Source: Carboxylicivirga caseinilyticus
GTDB lineage: Bacteria > Bacteroidota > Bacteroidia > Bacteroidales > Marinilabiliaceae
DNA length: 64,000 nucleotides
Assembly: GCA_025499705.1 (NCBI GenBank)
Contig: JAFMVE010000031.1
Location: 1-64,000, forward strand
Direction: 5' to 3'
The notes beneath the pieces are model-generated. The model had not been told where the DNA came from and ran no database searches. It saw nothing but the letters and a program-made list of their open reading frames with translations. Positions within the stretch are counted from its first letter, which is position 1. Every line of letters starts with the position of its first letter. A program made the position numbers and the translations under genes. This document shows positions 8,344-18,107 of the stretch, piece by piece.

Positions 8344-9984
8344 ATGATTAAGAAGTTTATATTAGTACCACTCTTGAAGGTTTTAGGTGTGAATGCAGAT
8401 CACTTTTTTGCTTTGTATTCAATAAAGATGAAAATGGATTTTCGTCGTACGCCTAATAGTCTGCAAACATCAGGTAAGAAGCAAACCTTTGGAAAACAGA
8501 TTTTTCTTTATGGATTAATCGGTTTAATGATGCTGCCAATGATGTTTACATTAAACGACCCTATAGTTGCATATTCATTGTTTTTTGCTGTTATTATGGT
8601 TATGACCGGATCAACCATGTTGGTGGAGTTTACCAGTGTTCTCTTTGACGAAAATGAGAATTACATATTACTGTCACGTCCGGTTTCATCACGAACCTTA
8701 TTAGTGACAAGGTTAGCTCATATCATGACTTATATTTCAATCATAACCTTTTCGTTAAGTATACCTGTTTCAGGTTTTGTTGTGATAAAACATGGAATTA
8801 GTGCGATACCTTTTTTAGTAAGTGTTTTTCTGGCATCTTGGTTTACCTTGATGATAGTGGTTGGTTTTTATATGTCAATGGCTAAACTCGTTAATGGTGA
8901 AAGGTTTAAGGATATTATTAATTACATTCAGATAGGGCTGACAATTGTAATAATTGGAGGTTACCAAATTTTACCAAGAATCTTTGATATTGAAGGAATA
9001 GGCGAAATTACTCTCTCTATGACCTGGTGGACATATTTAATACCACCAGTTTGGTTTGCCGGCCTGGCTGATTTATTTCGTTCTGGGTTGGATATAAATA
9101 ATGTTATCCTGTCAATATTGGCATTATTGGTTTCAATTGTTGGGGCTGTTGTATTAATACGATTACTTTCTAATGATTTTGATACTGTATTAAGCCAAAA
9201 TAGTGTTTTCAGTGGTAAGAAGGAGAAAATAAAAAATGTTGAAGGAAAAAGAAGTGGCTATTTGAAATGGTGGAGTAATATTGTTTGTGTTTCTCATATG
9301 GAAAAGAAAGGATGGGAATTTGCCAATAATGTTACTAAACGCGATCGTAAGTTTAAACAACAAGCCTACCCTTCTATAGCTTATGCAATTATAATAGCAG
9401 TTGTAATGTTGATACCATCAATGAAAAATATGGATAATTTCTGGGTTGAATTAGCTTCTTCTCAAAAATATCTGGGTTTAATATTTGTTGGAGTAGTGAG
9501 CATTGTAACAGTGAGCCTTCTTTCTTTTTCAAATACTCCACAGGCATCATGGATTTATAATATTCCTGAAATTAAAAATGTAAATCATCTGCATTCGGGT
9601 GCTTTGAAGTTGTTGATATTTAAGTTTTTTGTACCTGTGTATTTTTTTCTAAGTATGCTGGTGTTTTATATATGGGGTGTTAAAGAAGTTGTGTATATAT
9701 TAATTGGTGCTTCCGCTAATCTATTATGGGCGGTAGCCGGGATTACCATTCAAAAACAACCTTTACCATTTTCAGTTCATTATGACTCCATGAAAAAAGG
9801 TGGTTATACTGCAAGGATGATCTTTACAATGATTATTACTGGCGCTATTATAGGTATAGTTTTTGGATTGACTTATCTACCATTTTTTGTTTCGCTGGTT
9901 GCGTTATTTATTATAATGAGTTTAATTCCTTTTTCTTACAGTAAAATCAGAAACAGGAAAAAATTACCAAGTGTTGTCACTTAG
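8344..9984 (+). CDS. ABC-2 type transporter permease
   Basis: A 546-residue multi-pass membrane protein with roughly twelve hydrophobic segments in two groups, separated by a hydrophilic region around residues 285-345. The larger-than-usual size for an ABC-2 permease fits a duplicated or long-form permease seen in Bacteroidota and Firmicutes next to CcmA-like ATPases. It is immediately downstream of its ATPase gene and no periplasmic adaptor is encoded nearby, so it probably acts as a simple inner-membrane exporter. The substrate is unknown. No terminator is evident after the stop. Confidence 0.8.
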   Translation: MIKKFILVPLLKVLGVNADHFFALYSIKMKMDFRRTPNSLQTSGKKQTFGKQIFLYGLIGLMMLPMMFTLNDPIVAYSLFFAVIMVMTGSTMLVEFTSVLFDENENYILLSRPVSSRTLLVTRLAHIMTYISIITFSLSIPVSGFVVIKHGISAIPFLVSVFLASWFTLMIVVGFYMSMAKLVNGERFKDIINYIQIGLTIVIIGGYQILPRIFDIEGIGEITLSMTWWTYLIPPVWFAGLADLFRSGLDINNVILSILALLVSIVGAVVLIRLLSNDFDTVLSQNSVFSGKKEKIKNVEGKRSGYLKWWSNIVCVSHMEKKGWEFANNVTKRDRKFKQQAYPSIAYAIIIAVVMLIPSMKNMDNFWVELASSQKYLGLIFVGVVSIVTVSLLSFSNTPQASWIYNIPEIKNVNHLHSGALKLLIFKFFVPVYFFLSMLVFYIWGVKEVVYILIGASANLLWAVAGITIQKQPLPFSVHYDSMKKGGYTARMIFTMIITGAIIGIVFGLTYLPFFVSLVALFIIMSLIPFSYSKIRNRKKLPSVVT

Positions 9985-10053
9985 TTAATAGACAAAGTCA
10001 TCACAATGGCCAAATGATTAATAATACAGGTCAATTATTGCTTTGATCTTTTT

Positions 10054-10061
10054 TATATTTG
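10054..10061 (+). promoter_or_regulatory. -7 promoter box for kinase/phosphatase pair
   Basis: TATATTTG matches the consensus perfectly and predicts a start near 10066, 14 bases before the ATG at 10080. This also argues against the upstream TTG at 10059 as a translation start, since it lies inside the promoter. Confidence 0.5.
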
Positions 10062-10079
10062 TTGTTAATTTGGTGGATT

Positions 10080-11060
10080 ATGGATATTGCGTTAGAAAAG
10101 AGAATTGCCCAAAATATAGGAGCTCAAAGAATTATCCGACAAGAAGTGATCCAGAATTTATGGAGTGGTTATGGTGAAATTGTTCGCTATAAAGTTGAAG
10201 GAGCAGATAAGGAAAGTATTATAGTGAAGCATGTTAAGTTGCCTGACTCAACAAAGCATCCTAGAGGCTGGAATACTGATTTCTCACATCAACGCAAAGT
10301 GAAATCATATGAAGTTGAAACGCATTGGTACAAGTACTATAGTGTGGGATGCCGTATAGATTGCAAGGTGCCGGAGTGTTATTATAACGAAGAGTTGGAG
10401 AATGAAGTGCTGATTGTATTGGAGGATTTGGATTTCTCAGGATTTCCATTGCGAAAGCACTCAGTTAATATAAATGAAATGGAAGCATGTTTAAGCTGGC
10501 TCGCTTATTTTCATGCAACCTTTTTAAATAAGAAGCCTGAAGGATTATGGGAGGTTGGTACGTATTGGCATTTGGCAACACGTCCCGATGAACTGGAAGT
10601 GATGGATGATCCTTTGTTAAGAGAAGCAGCCCCTTTGGTGGATCAGAAATTAAATGATTGTCGCTATAGAACTTTTGTACACGGAGATGCTAAGTTGGCG
10701 AACTTTTGTTTTTCTGATACAAATGAAGTGGCGGCAGTGGATTTTCAATATGTTGGTGGTGGTTGTGGAATGAAAGATGTAGCTTACTTTATTGGAAGTT
10801 GTATTTATGAAGAAGAGTGTAAAAGATACGAACAACCTTTGCTGAATTATTATTTTAATCAATTAAAGAAAGCGTTGATCGATATAGGAAGCGAAGAAGA
10901 TGTGGAGGAGCTGGAAAAGGAATGGAGAGATTTATACCCATATGCCTGGACAGACTTTCATCGTTTTTTGAAGGGCTGGAGTCCGGATCACTGGAAACTT
11001 AATAGTTATAGTGAAAAAATGGCCCGGAAAGTAATTAAAGAATTAAGAGTGACAATATAA
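10080..11060 (+). CDS. APH/EcKinase-like small-molecule kinase
   Basis: A 326-residue phosphotransferase of the aminoglycoside/choline kinase fold, closest in appearance to the DUF1679/ecdysteroid-kinase-like group. The catalytic loop is [14 protein letters not shown] and the metal-binding aspartate is in [11 protein letters not shown], followed by KDVAYFIGS, a typical arrangement of that group. The start was moved to ATG 10080 because the upstream alternative is a TTG within the -7 box. The last base of the stop codon is the first base of the next gene's ATG, so translation of the IMPase-type phosphatase is probably coupled. The phosphate acceptor is unknown. Confidence 0.8.
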   Translation: MDIALEKRIAQNIGAQRIIRQEVIQNLWSGYGEIVRYKVEGADKESIIVKHVKLPDSTKHPRGWNTDFSHQRKVKSYEVETHWYKYYSVGCRIDCKVPECYYNEELENEVLIVLEDLDFSGFPLRKHSVNINEMEACLSWLAYFHATFLNKKPEGLWEVGTYWHLATRPDELEVMDDPLLREAAPLVDQKLNDCRYRTFVHGDAKLANFCFSDTNEVAAVDFQYVGGGCGMKDVAYFIGSCIYEEECKRYEQPLLNYYFNQLKKALIDIGSEEDVEELEKEWRDLYPYAWTDFHRFLKGWSPDHWKLNSYSEKMARKVIKELRVTI

Positions 11061-11914
11061 TGCAGTTAGACAAGAATCAACTTGAATATTTAAATAATAT
11101 TGCTAAAGAAGCAGTTGTTGAAGCCGGTAAGATCATTCAAAGTATGGTTCACACCCATAAACGTTTGAATGATAAAAAAGGTGGGCATAGTGTGGCTTCT
11201 CAAGTATTAACTGAGGCAGATTTAAAAGCTCAGGATGTTATATTGAAGAAGCTTCAGCCAACGATTGTTGAATTTGATTTGGGATGGTTGGGTGAAGAGT
11301 CTGAGGATGATAAAAGTCGATTCAGAAAAGACTACTTCTGGTGTGTTGATCCACTGGATGGAACCTTGGCTTTCACCGAAGGATATCCTGGTTATGCTGT
11401 ATCTGTTGCACTTATTTCAAAGCAAGGAGATCCGGTTTTAGGAGTTATATATATGCCCTTTACCGATACCTTGGTTTCATCATTGGAACCGTCCTTAACG
11501 GTTGCTGAAAATGCTGATAAGAAACTTTGTCTATATTGTGATAAGAGTTTTTTACGACATCCTAAATATTACTTAATCTTCCGTCAGATGGATAACTATG
11601 CAAAAAGCATCGGTTTAAGAGGATTTAAAGTGATTAGTGGAGCAGGAGCAGTTGTAAATGCCATTAGTGTATTTCAACATTCTGATGCCTGTTATTTTAA
11701 ATATCCAAAACCCGGTAATGGAGGAGGAAGTATATGGGACTTTGCTGCTACTGTTGCAATTGGAAATAGTATCTCGGCATGGGTGAGTGACAGTAAAGGT
11801 CAAAAGATGGATCTTAACCGCAAGGAATCTGCCTATATGAATCATACCGGTATTTTATATGCTAGTAATAAAGAACTGGCTGAGTTCATTATCAGATTGG
11901 GCGAAGAATTATAG
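11060..11914 (+). CDS. Inositol monophosphatase-family phosphatase (CysQ-like)
   Basis: A 284-residue Mg2+-dependent, lithium-sensitive phosphatase fold. Motifs are complete: GEESEDD (metal-binding Glu, about residue 80), WCVDPLDGTLAFTEG (two aspartates, about residue 97) and GGGSIWDFAATVAI (third Asp, about residue 228). The family hydrolyses inositol phosphates, 3'-phosphoadenosine phosphates or sugar phosphates; the sequence does not settle which. The gap between motif 2 and motif 3 contains a longer insert than in plain inositol monophosphatase, nearer to CysQ. It overlaps the upstream kinase gene by one base, suggesting that the two enzymes act on one metabolite in opposite directions or in sequence. 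Confidence 0.85.
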   Translation: MQLDKNQLEYLNNIAKEAVVEAGKIIQSMVHTHKRLNDKKGGHSVASQVLTEADLKAQDVILKKLQPTIVEFDLGWLGEESEDDKSRFRKDYFWCVDPLDGTLAFTEGYPGYAVSVALISKQGDPVLGVIYMPFTDTLVSSLEPSLTVAENADKKLCLYCDKSFLRHPKYYLIFRQMDNYAKSIGLRGFKVISGAGAVVNAISVFQHSDACYFKYPKPGNGGGSIWDFAATVAIGNSISAWVSDSKGQKMDLNRKESAYMNHTGILYASNKELAEFIIRLGEEL

Positions 11915-12091
11915 GTAGTTAAAAGCAGTAATTTATTTGCTTTGTATTCTAATCTGGTCTTTAATATTGGTTAATATTCATCAATTAGCATATAGATAAA
12001 TTCGCTGTGGTGTTTATAAACTAACAGACTTATTTCATAAGTTAATAGCTCCTTTTTGTATTCAAACTAACTTCTTGAGCATATAGAACTG

Positions 12092-12116
12092 CTTTTTATC
12101 ATACAATGATAAAAAG
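12092..12116. repeat. Perfect 11-bp hairpin
   Basis: CTTTTTATCAT and ATGATAAAAAG pair perfectly around a 3-base ACA loop; ACT and AGT outside it extend the helix past one mismatch. The stem itself carries A/T runs, so it may act as a weak terminator in either direction, though it is about 180 bases past the phosphatase gene. Confidence 0.5.
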
Positions 12117-12157
12117 TAGTATTGTATAGTATAAATAATTGCTTTCATAGAATAAGC

Positions 12158-12203
12158 ATGATGTTTAGCCACTAATGTTCTAAACTTCGGCTTTAAACAT
12201 CAT
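12158..12203. repeat. Imperfect inverted repeat before outer-membrane protein gene
   Basis: ATGATGTTTAGCC pairs with GGCTTTAAACATCAT, with a short bulge and a loop of about 18 bases. It ends 30 bases before the next start codon and so would lie in the leader or promoter of that gene, where it could be an operator or an mRNA structure. Confidence 0.4.
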
Positions 12204-12233
12204 ATTAATCATGATGAAATATAATTATCAACT

Positions 12234-12917
12234 ATGAAACAATTATTAGAAATGAATTTGCTTAAAAAAAGGAATATTTGGATGATTTTGATAATCGCTT
12301 TACCAATCATCTCATCCGGACAAGAGACCGAAAAGGGCAAACTGTCTGTTAGTTTGCATGCAGGAACCGGTAATACAATTAATGGTTTCAGATCATCTGA
12401 TTATAATGGTTTTTCATTTTATGGTATTACAAATCAATTTACGTATGGGTTAGATGTAAGTTATTTTTTGAGTGATAAACATCGTATAAGAATTGGCGCT
12501 GGTTACTTGCAGAAATATTACGGATCACAATGGCCCGCAAATTATGATATGAATTATACCAAAGTAACTCTTTATGGTTATGAGTTGAGTTTAAACTATG
12601 ATTACAAGATTTACCAGAAAGGTAAATTTCAGTTATTCGCATCTCCCGGTTTGATTGGAGAATTTGTTGTAGAGGCAGATTATCAAAACTTTTTAGATAA
12701 TGGAGATTCAAACTATAAACTGTATAATATTTATCCTCAGGATGAATATCCAACCGAAAATGTTGGTCTTAATCTATCAATGATTTCAAAATATAAACTG
12801 ACAAATTGGTGTGGCTTAACGCTAACTCCTTATTATAATGTTTTCCTAAAAAGCTATACTGATTCGAATCCTTATCAACGATTTGGAGTTTCATTAGGCG
12901 CTGAATTCACATTTTGA
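12234..12917 (+). CDS. Outer-membrane beta-barrel protein
   Basis: A 227-residue exported protein. Residues about 10-30 (KKRNIWMILIIALPIISSG, then Gln) form a signal peptide; a second in-frame ATG at residue 7 (MNLLKKRN) may be the true start. The rest alternates polar and aromatic/hydrophobic residues (for example GLDVSYFLSDKHRIRIGAGY and ELSLNYDYKIY), ends in the C-terminal strand GVSLGAEFTF with terminal Phe, and matches the small OmpW/porin-type eight-strand barrels of Bacteroidota. There are no partner genes. Function unknown. The facing GNAT gene is convergent. Confidence 0.75.
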   Translation: MKQLLEMNLLKKRNIWMILIIALPIISSGQETEKGKLSVSLHAGTGNTINGFRSSDYNGFSFYGITNQFTYGLDVSYFLSDKHRIRIGAGYLQKYYGSQWPANYDMNYTKVTLYGYELSLNYDYKIYQKGKFQLFASPGLIGEFVVEADYQNFLDNGDSNYKLYNIYPQDEYPTENVGLNLSMISKYKLTNWCGLTLTPYYNVFLKSYTDSNPYQRFGVSLGAEFTF

Positions 12918-12978
12918 AAATTCCTGATCAAATAAGAATACTCTTCTTAAAATCATATTTAAATACGAAAATTAAGGC

Positions 12979-13539
12979 TTAAGAGTAGATTTCTTCAGAA
13001 TTTAAAATTGTCTGATGTACTATTGTTGTTTTACGCGGAAGTACCATGTCGAGATAAGCACCCTTGTTGTTGAAAACTCCAAGGGTGACAAATCCTATTT
13101 TTTCATAAAGCTTAATGGCTCTTTTATTACTCTTCTGAACACCACCCCATAGATATATATTCCCTTTATTCATCAAGCTATCGATATCGTTCAGAATATA
13201 TTGTAAAAATTGACAACCAATACCTTTACCCTGATACTCATCAGCAATTGAAGGAGCCAAAGTGATATCATGATAATTTTCAGTAATACCGTATTTCATC
13301 AACCTGGATTTTTCATGATCGAGCCAGCCAATTTTAATGATTGAATAGCCAATCAATTTGTTTTTATATCGGGCAGTATATAATCGGTATCCTTTGTTGT
13401 TGGCCAAATTATTAATTGCTTCCAAGGTGAAAGGGTGCGGACCAAATTTCTTTTTAGTTAAGAGGCTTAATCCGCATAGATAGGCCAATAATTGTTCGTT
13501 ATTTTGTTGCTGATGTATTTCAAATAATACGCCTTTCAT
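12979..13539 (-). CDS. GNAT family N-acetyltransferase
   Basis: A 186-residue acetyltransferase of the Gcn5 fold. The acetyl-CoA binding motif A reads APSIADEYQGKGIGCQFLQY (about residues 94-113), and the later strand-helix with NKRAIKLYEKIGFVTLG is the usual motif B. The N-terminal half, including KKFGPHPFTLEAI, is less conserved and likely defines the acceptor, which is unknown. The gene lies just after the efflux operon on the same strand, 36 bases from the TolC-like gene, and could be a distal member of that transcript. Resistance-type acetylation is possible but not indicated. Confidence 0.85.
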   Translation of the reverse strand: MKGVLFEIHQQQNNEQLLAYLCGLSLLTKKKFGPHPFTLEAINNLANNKGYRLYTARYKNKLIGYSIIKIGWLDHEKSRLMKYGITENYHDITLAPSIADEYQGKGIGCQFLQYILNDIDSLMNKGNIYLWGGVQKSNKRAIKLYEKIGFVTLGVFNNKGAYLDMVLPRKTTIVHQTILNSEEIYS

Positions 13540-13575
13540 TTGTATTGGAGATAGTTAAGAGTGTTAAATCTAAAA

Positions 13576-14886
13576 CTATTCTCCAAATTCTGCAATAATA
13601 CCTCCTGTAATTCTGATTATGTTTGTGTTAGTTTCAATAAGATTATAAACCGATTGAACTTGTCGTAAGGCTGTTTCAAGGTAGGTTCTTTGAGCATTAC
13701 GATAATCAAATGATGAAATAGCACCATTACGATATTTTTCTGTTGAAATATCCATGTTAATCTGGGCCGTTTCAAGGTTTTCGGTTTGTAACTCATATAA
13801 TTCTTTACGAACACTATATAAATCATAGTAATCGTATAATTGATTGGTTAAACGAGACTTCATTTCCTCAATCTGTACTTCACCTATCTGTTCCTGAATT
13901 TGAGCAATTTCAATGCTACGATTGACCTGGTTTCCGTTAAATAAATTATAGCTGAGCGAAAGATTTAAAATGGCAGAATAAGATCCACTAAATGCGGCAG
14001 CTGTTTCACTGGTATTTAGAGCGTCAGGGTAATAGTTACTTGATATTCCGGTGCTTAATGAAAGAGATGGATATCTTGCCGATTTCTCCAAAGCTAAAGC
14101 CCTGTCGAGAACCTCTAAGTTAATATATTGATTCTTAAGGGTCTGATTTTCAGTTTCCATCTTATCTTTTAGAGCAGCAAGCTCATATTCCATGGCAACA
14201 GGCTCCAGAATGCCGGTATATTCAATATCTGATTCAGGAGGAAGAGCCATTAAATAGGATAATTGTCTTTTGACAGATTTTACTGTCATTTCCTGATTCA
14301 GATAATTAGCTCTGTCGGTAAGCCAGTCTCCTTTTGCTTGTGAAACTTCATAGGTCGACCCAACTCCAAATTCAGCTTTATGCTGAATGTAATCATAACG
14401 GTCTTTTGAAAGGTTCATAACCGATTCCAGAACTTTTAACCGTTCCATTTCCAACAGAATGGTATTATAACCTAAAATGATTGCCTGTATTGTATTTTCG
14501 ACTATGACAGCTGCATTGCCACCACTAATTTGTTCTAAATACTGTAATCGGCTTTTTCTGATATTAACAGCAAAACCATCAAATAATAACCAGTTAGCCA
14601 TTATTGAGCCAGAAAAATATCCTGTTTCATTGGTCTCATTAAAACGGTCATTGAGTGAGTTATTCATGCCTAGGGAAAGGGTGATTGAAGGCCATCTTCC
14701 AGCATTTCCCCATGAATTCTGAATCTTCGATACTTCGTAATTCATTTCACCAACCTTAATATCAAAATTGTTGGCAAGTCCAGTTAAGATGGCATCGTTC
14801 AATGTCATCTTTTGCTGTGCAACCATCCAATTTGGAGAGAAGGTTAGAATTGCCGTTACGAAAATATATTGGATATAATTTTTCAT
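13576..14886 (-). CDS. TolC family outer-membrane efflux channel
   Basis: A 436-residue outer-membrane factor with a signal peptide (residues 1-23, ending in MVAQ) and the two internally similar helical halves expected of TolC proteins: LNDAILTGLANNFDIKV near the start and the second repeat around TENQTLKNQYINLEVLDRAL. NGAISSFDYRNAQRTYLE near the C terminus is the characteristic barrel-adjacent motif. It forms the exit duct for the RND pump encoded immediately upstream in the same operon, with a gap of 18 bases. Confidence 0.92.
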   Translation of the reverse strand: MKNYIQYIFVTAILTFSPNWMVAQQKMTLNDAILTGLANNFDIKVGEMNYEVSKIQNSWGNAGRWPSITLSLGMNNSLNDRFNETNETGYFSGSIMANWLLFDGFAVNIRKSRLQYLEQISGGNAAVIVENTIQAIILGYNTILLEMERLKVLESVMNLSKDRYDYIQHKAEFGVGSTYEVSQAKGDWLTDRANYLNQEMTVKSVKRQLSYLMALPPESDIEYTGILEPVAMEYELAALKDKMETENQTLKNQYINLEVLDRALALEKSARYPSLSLSTGISSNYYPDALNTSETAAAFSGSYSAILNLSLSYNLFNGNQVNRSIEIAQIQEQIGEVQIEEMKSRLTNQLYDYYDLYSVRKELYELQTENLETAQINMDISTEKYRNGAISSFDYRNAQRTYLETALRQVQSVYNLIETNTNIIRITGGIIAEFGE

Positions 14887-14904
14887 TGTAAAAATATCGT
14901 TTAT

Positions 14905-17900
14905 CTAATCTTGGTTGTCAGGATGTAATTCTAAATCGCGTTTGTGGTATATAATAGCAGGTTCCACTTCTTCGCGGGTAGGCCATACTCCTGTCTTGAC
15001 CCATTTAATAAAACGCAGCACATCGTTTAGGGCAAAGATTGTAATAGGAAAAACAGTCAGGATAAAAAAGGTTCCGAAGAAAACCCCATAAGCCAATGCT
15101 ATAGCCATTGGTATTAAAAACTGTGCCTGACGGCTTGTTTCCAGGATAATGGGATATAAACCGATTGTTGTCGTTAATGTTGTTAGAACAATAGGTCTGA
15201 AACGTGATATTCCAGCTTCATAAATTGCATTCTGAACCTTATAACCTTCCTTAATAAGAATATTGTATTTCGAGAGAAATACAACTGCATCATTAACAAT
15301 TACACCTGATAGAGCAACCATACCCCAAACACTTAACATCGAAACTGGTAATCCATGAATAAAGTGTCCCCAGGCAGCACCAATAAAACCCATTGGTACC
15401 ATCGAAACAATTATCAAGCCCTGACCAGCAGATCTAAAGTGAATCATGATAACAATAATGATTAAAGCAAATGCTGGCAGGAAGAATGATCTCATAGAGG
15501 ACATGTTTTCCTGAGCGTTTTTTTGTTGTCCCTGATACATGAAAGTAACACCCGGACTATGAGCTAATATGCCAGGCATTATACTGTCGGTTATATAAGT
15601 CTGAATTGGGGGTACAGGAGTTGTTGGGATTACTAAATCAGCTGATACACGAATATCTTTCTTTCCGTTGAATCGATTGATGCTTACCGGTCCACGAGTA
15701 ATTTCATAATCAACCAGTTCTCTTAATGGAAATTCACCCTGAGTAGTTACGATTTTTAGCTTTTCTAACTGGTTAAATTGTTCCCTATCTTGAGGTGGGT
15801 AGCGTACCCATACTCTGATTTCATCTTTCCCTTGCTGCAAACGCTGAGCTTGCGCTCCAAAAAAACTGTTTCGTACCTGGTTAAGAATCATAAAGTCAGT
15901 CAATCCCAGAAAATATGCTTTAGGTTTAAGTTTGATTTTTATTTCCTGTGCACCTAATGCATTATCATCAACAACTTCGGTTAATTCTGATATCTTTTTT
16001 AGTTCTGTTTTTAAGTTTTCCGAAGCTTTCTCCAGAGCTTGTTGATTATTGCCTAAAAGACTGATTTCAATAGGGCTTCCCCAACGATTTCGCCCTGCAA
16101 CTGTAAATTTATCAGCACCCGGAACTGTTCCGATCTTCTGACGAACACGACTAGCTATATCAAAGCTGGAGATTGGGCTCTTTTCTAAATTACGCAGGTT
16201 CACTGAAACATGACCAGCATGTGTTCCTCTTTCCTGACCGCTAAATGATGATCCGGTATTCAGATATGTGTAAATAATAAAATCAGAAGTGTCTTTATAT
16301 TCTTCCTTAAGTTCTTCGTTTACTTCCCATGCAACCTGCTCAAAATATACCAAAGCATCATAAGTCTGCTTTTCGCCTTCACCCGGAGTAAAGGCAACAT
16401 TTATATCAAAATCGTCTGGTGGGATACTTGGGAAAAAGGTTGATTTAATTAATTCACCTGCAAATAATCCTGCCGTAATCATTACTGCAAACACTGGGAA
16501 AGCCAGAGCTGGAATTCTCCACTTTAAAATAAATGATAACAATCGGCCATACAATCTGTCGCGAAGAAATGAAACCATTTTTTCCAACTGATTACGTACC
16601 TTATTACCAAAGCTTACATGATTAGTAGTTCTTTTTAGAATATGAGGCGTACCAATATGTGCGGGTAGAACAAAGAAAGCTTCTATCAAAGAGAATCCTA
16701 GACTAAATACCACAACAAATGCCATCTCGAAGAGAAACTCCATATTTCCTTCAATCAGAAATAACGGAATAAAAGCAAGAATTGTTGTTATTACAGAAGT
16801 TGTAACCGCCGGTAGTACTTCCATTGTACCTTCAATGGCTGCCTGCATTGGGGTTTTGCCTTTTTCGAAATGACTGAAAATGTTTTCGGCAATCACAATA
16901 CCATCATCAACAATAATACCGATAACGAGTATCATACCAAACAATGATATCATGTTGATTGTGATGCCATAAAGGTTTGCCATGATAAACATCGCAAGAA
17001 AGGCTGCAGGTATACCCCAGGCAACCCAAAGCGAAAGTCGAAAGCTAAGGAACAGAGCCAATACAACAACAACCAGAATTAATCCCATCATTCCGTTTTT
17101 ATACAAAAGAGATATGCGGGAATTAAGCATTTCCATAAAATCGAAGGAGATGGTTAATTTGGCGTTAGGATATAACTTATTAAACTGATTTGTATATTCA
17201 TTCAGGTATTCCGATATATCCGCAAGGTCTTCGGTAATTAGTTTGCTAACCATTATACTTATGGCTGGCTTACCATTAAGGTATGACTTGTTTGGAATAT
17301 CCTCAAATTGTGTTTTAACTTCACCAACATCTTTGATTCGAACCAGACTACCATCTTGTTGAGCTTTAATGACAGTATTTCCGATTATTTCTGTGTTGAT
17401 AGTACGATTGCGGGATCGAATATAAATCATTCGATCCTCATTCTTTAACATTCCACTCGAAACATCACGATTTGTTCTTGCAATTGTAGTGCTTATTTCA
17501 TCCAATGTAATGCCATATCTAATAAGGTTTTCTTCCGATATCTCTACTGCAATTTCAGTGGCTGGTATTCCTGATAAGGTAACCTGACTCATCAATCCTG
17601 ATGCCAGAAAGTCATCTTCAATCTGATAAGCCAGCTTTTTTAACTTCATCAGTTCCATGTTCCCCGACAATCCCAATCGCATTGCAGGTGTCGTGGTTCT
17701 TTGTTTGTAAACGATAGGTCGTTCTGCATCAACAGGCATGCTGGTGATACCATCAACAGCATTTTTAACTTCAGTAAGAGTTTCGTCTATGTCGAACTTA
17801 CCGGTAGTCTCAATGGTTACCCTGGCGCTGTTTTCTGATGAAGTGGATGTTATTTCTTTAATACCGGCAATGCCCCGAATGGCCTCTTCTATTCTTGATG

Positions 17901-18093
17901 TGATACCTTCTTCCATCTCAATGGGTGAAGCACCCGGATAGGCAACAGTAACAAATATCATTTTAGATTCCCGTTCTGGAAAGAAGGCCTTACTCATTGA
18001 TAAAAAACTGATTCCACCAGCCAAAATCAGAATTACTACCACGAGGTTAGCGTAGAAAGGATATTTTACAAATGATTCAACTATTTTTCTCAT
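14905..18093 (-). CDS. RND efflux pump inner-membrane subunit
   Basis: A 1062-residue RND transporter of the AcrB/HAE family. It has the N-terminal membrane helix, two large periplasmic loops and twelve membrane segments. Visible motifs include FVTVAYPGASPIEMEEGITS, the proton-relay aspartates in GIIVDDGIVIAENIFSHFE, and GMVALSGVIVNDAVVFLSKY in the second half. The C-terminal cytoplasmic tail is short. The pump uses the proton gradient to push substrates through the adaptor and TolC partners encoded on either side. Members of this Bacteroidota branch are usually annotated as multidrug or lipid-associated pumps; the substrate is not evident. The gene is 14 bases after the adaptor gene. Confidence 0.95.
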   Translation of the reverse strand: MRKIVESFVKYPFYANLVVVILILAGGISFLSMSKAFFPERESKMIFVTVAYPGASPIEMEEGITSRIEEAIRGIAGIKEITSTSSENSARVTIETTGKFDIDETLTEVKNAVDGITSMPVDAERPIVYKQRTTTPAMRLGLSGNMELMKLKKLAYQIEDDFLASGLMSQVTLSGIPATEIAVEISEENLIRYGITLDEISTTIARTNRDVSSGMLKNEDRMIYIRSRNRTINTEIIGNTVIKAQQDGSLVRIKDVGEVKTQFEDIPNKSYLNGKPAISIMVSKLITEDLADISEYLNEYTNQFNKLYPNAKLTISFDFMEMLNSRISLLYKNGMMGLILVVVVLALFLSFRLSLWVAWGIPAAFLAMFIMANLYGITINMISLFGMILVIGIIVDDGIVIAENIFSHFEKGKTPMQAAIEGTMEVLPAVTTSVITTILAFIPLFLIEGNMEFLFEMAFVVVFSLGFSLIEAFFVLPAHIGTPHILKRTTNHVSFGNKVRNQLEKMVSFLRDRLYGRLLSFILKWRIPALAFPVFAVMITAGLFAGELIKSTFFPSIPPDDFDINVAFTPGEGEKQTYDALVYFEQVAWEVNEELKEEYKDTSDFIIYTYLNTGSSFSGQERGTHAGHVSVNLRNLEKSPISSFDIASRVRQKIGTVPGADKFTVAGRNRWGSPIEISLLGNNQQALEKASENLKTELKKISELTEVVDDNALGAQEIKIKLKPKAYFLGLTDFMILNQVRNSFFGAQAQRLQQGKDEIRVWVRYPPQDREQFNQLEKLKIVTTQGEFPLRELVDYEITRGPVSINRFNGKKDIRVSADLVIPTTPVPPIQTYITDSIMPGILAHSPGVTFMYQGQQKNAQENMSSMRSFFLPAFALIIIVIMIHFRSAGQGLIIVSMVPMGFIGAAWGHFIHGLPVSMLSVWGMVALSGVIVNDAVVFLSKYNILIKEGYKVQNAIYEAGISRFRPIVLTTLTTTIGLYPIILETSRQAQFLIPMAIALAYGVFFGTFFILTVFPITIFALNDVLRFIKWVKTGVWPTREEVEPAIIYHKRDLELHPDNQD

Positions 18094-18107
18094 TTCTTGA
18101 ATAAGCT

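Larger units (their letters stand above)
11915..12233. other. Intergenic region with two hairpins, no gene seen
   Basis: A 319-base AT-rich gap. It holds a perfect 11-base hairpin and, further on, a longer imperfect inverted repeat just before the outer-membrane protein gene. No convincing small ORF or RNA gene was found. Confidence 0.6.
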
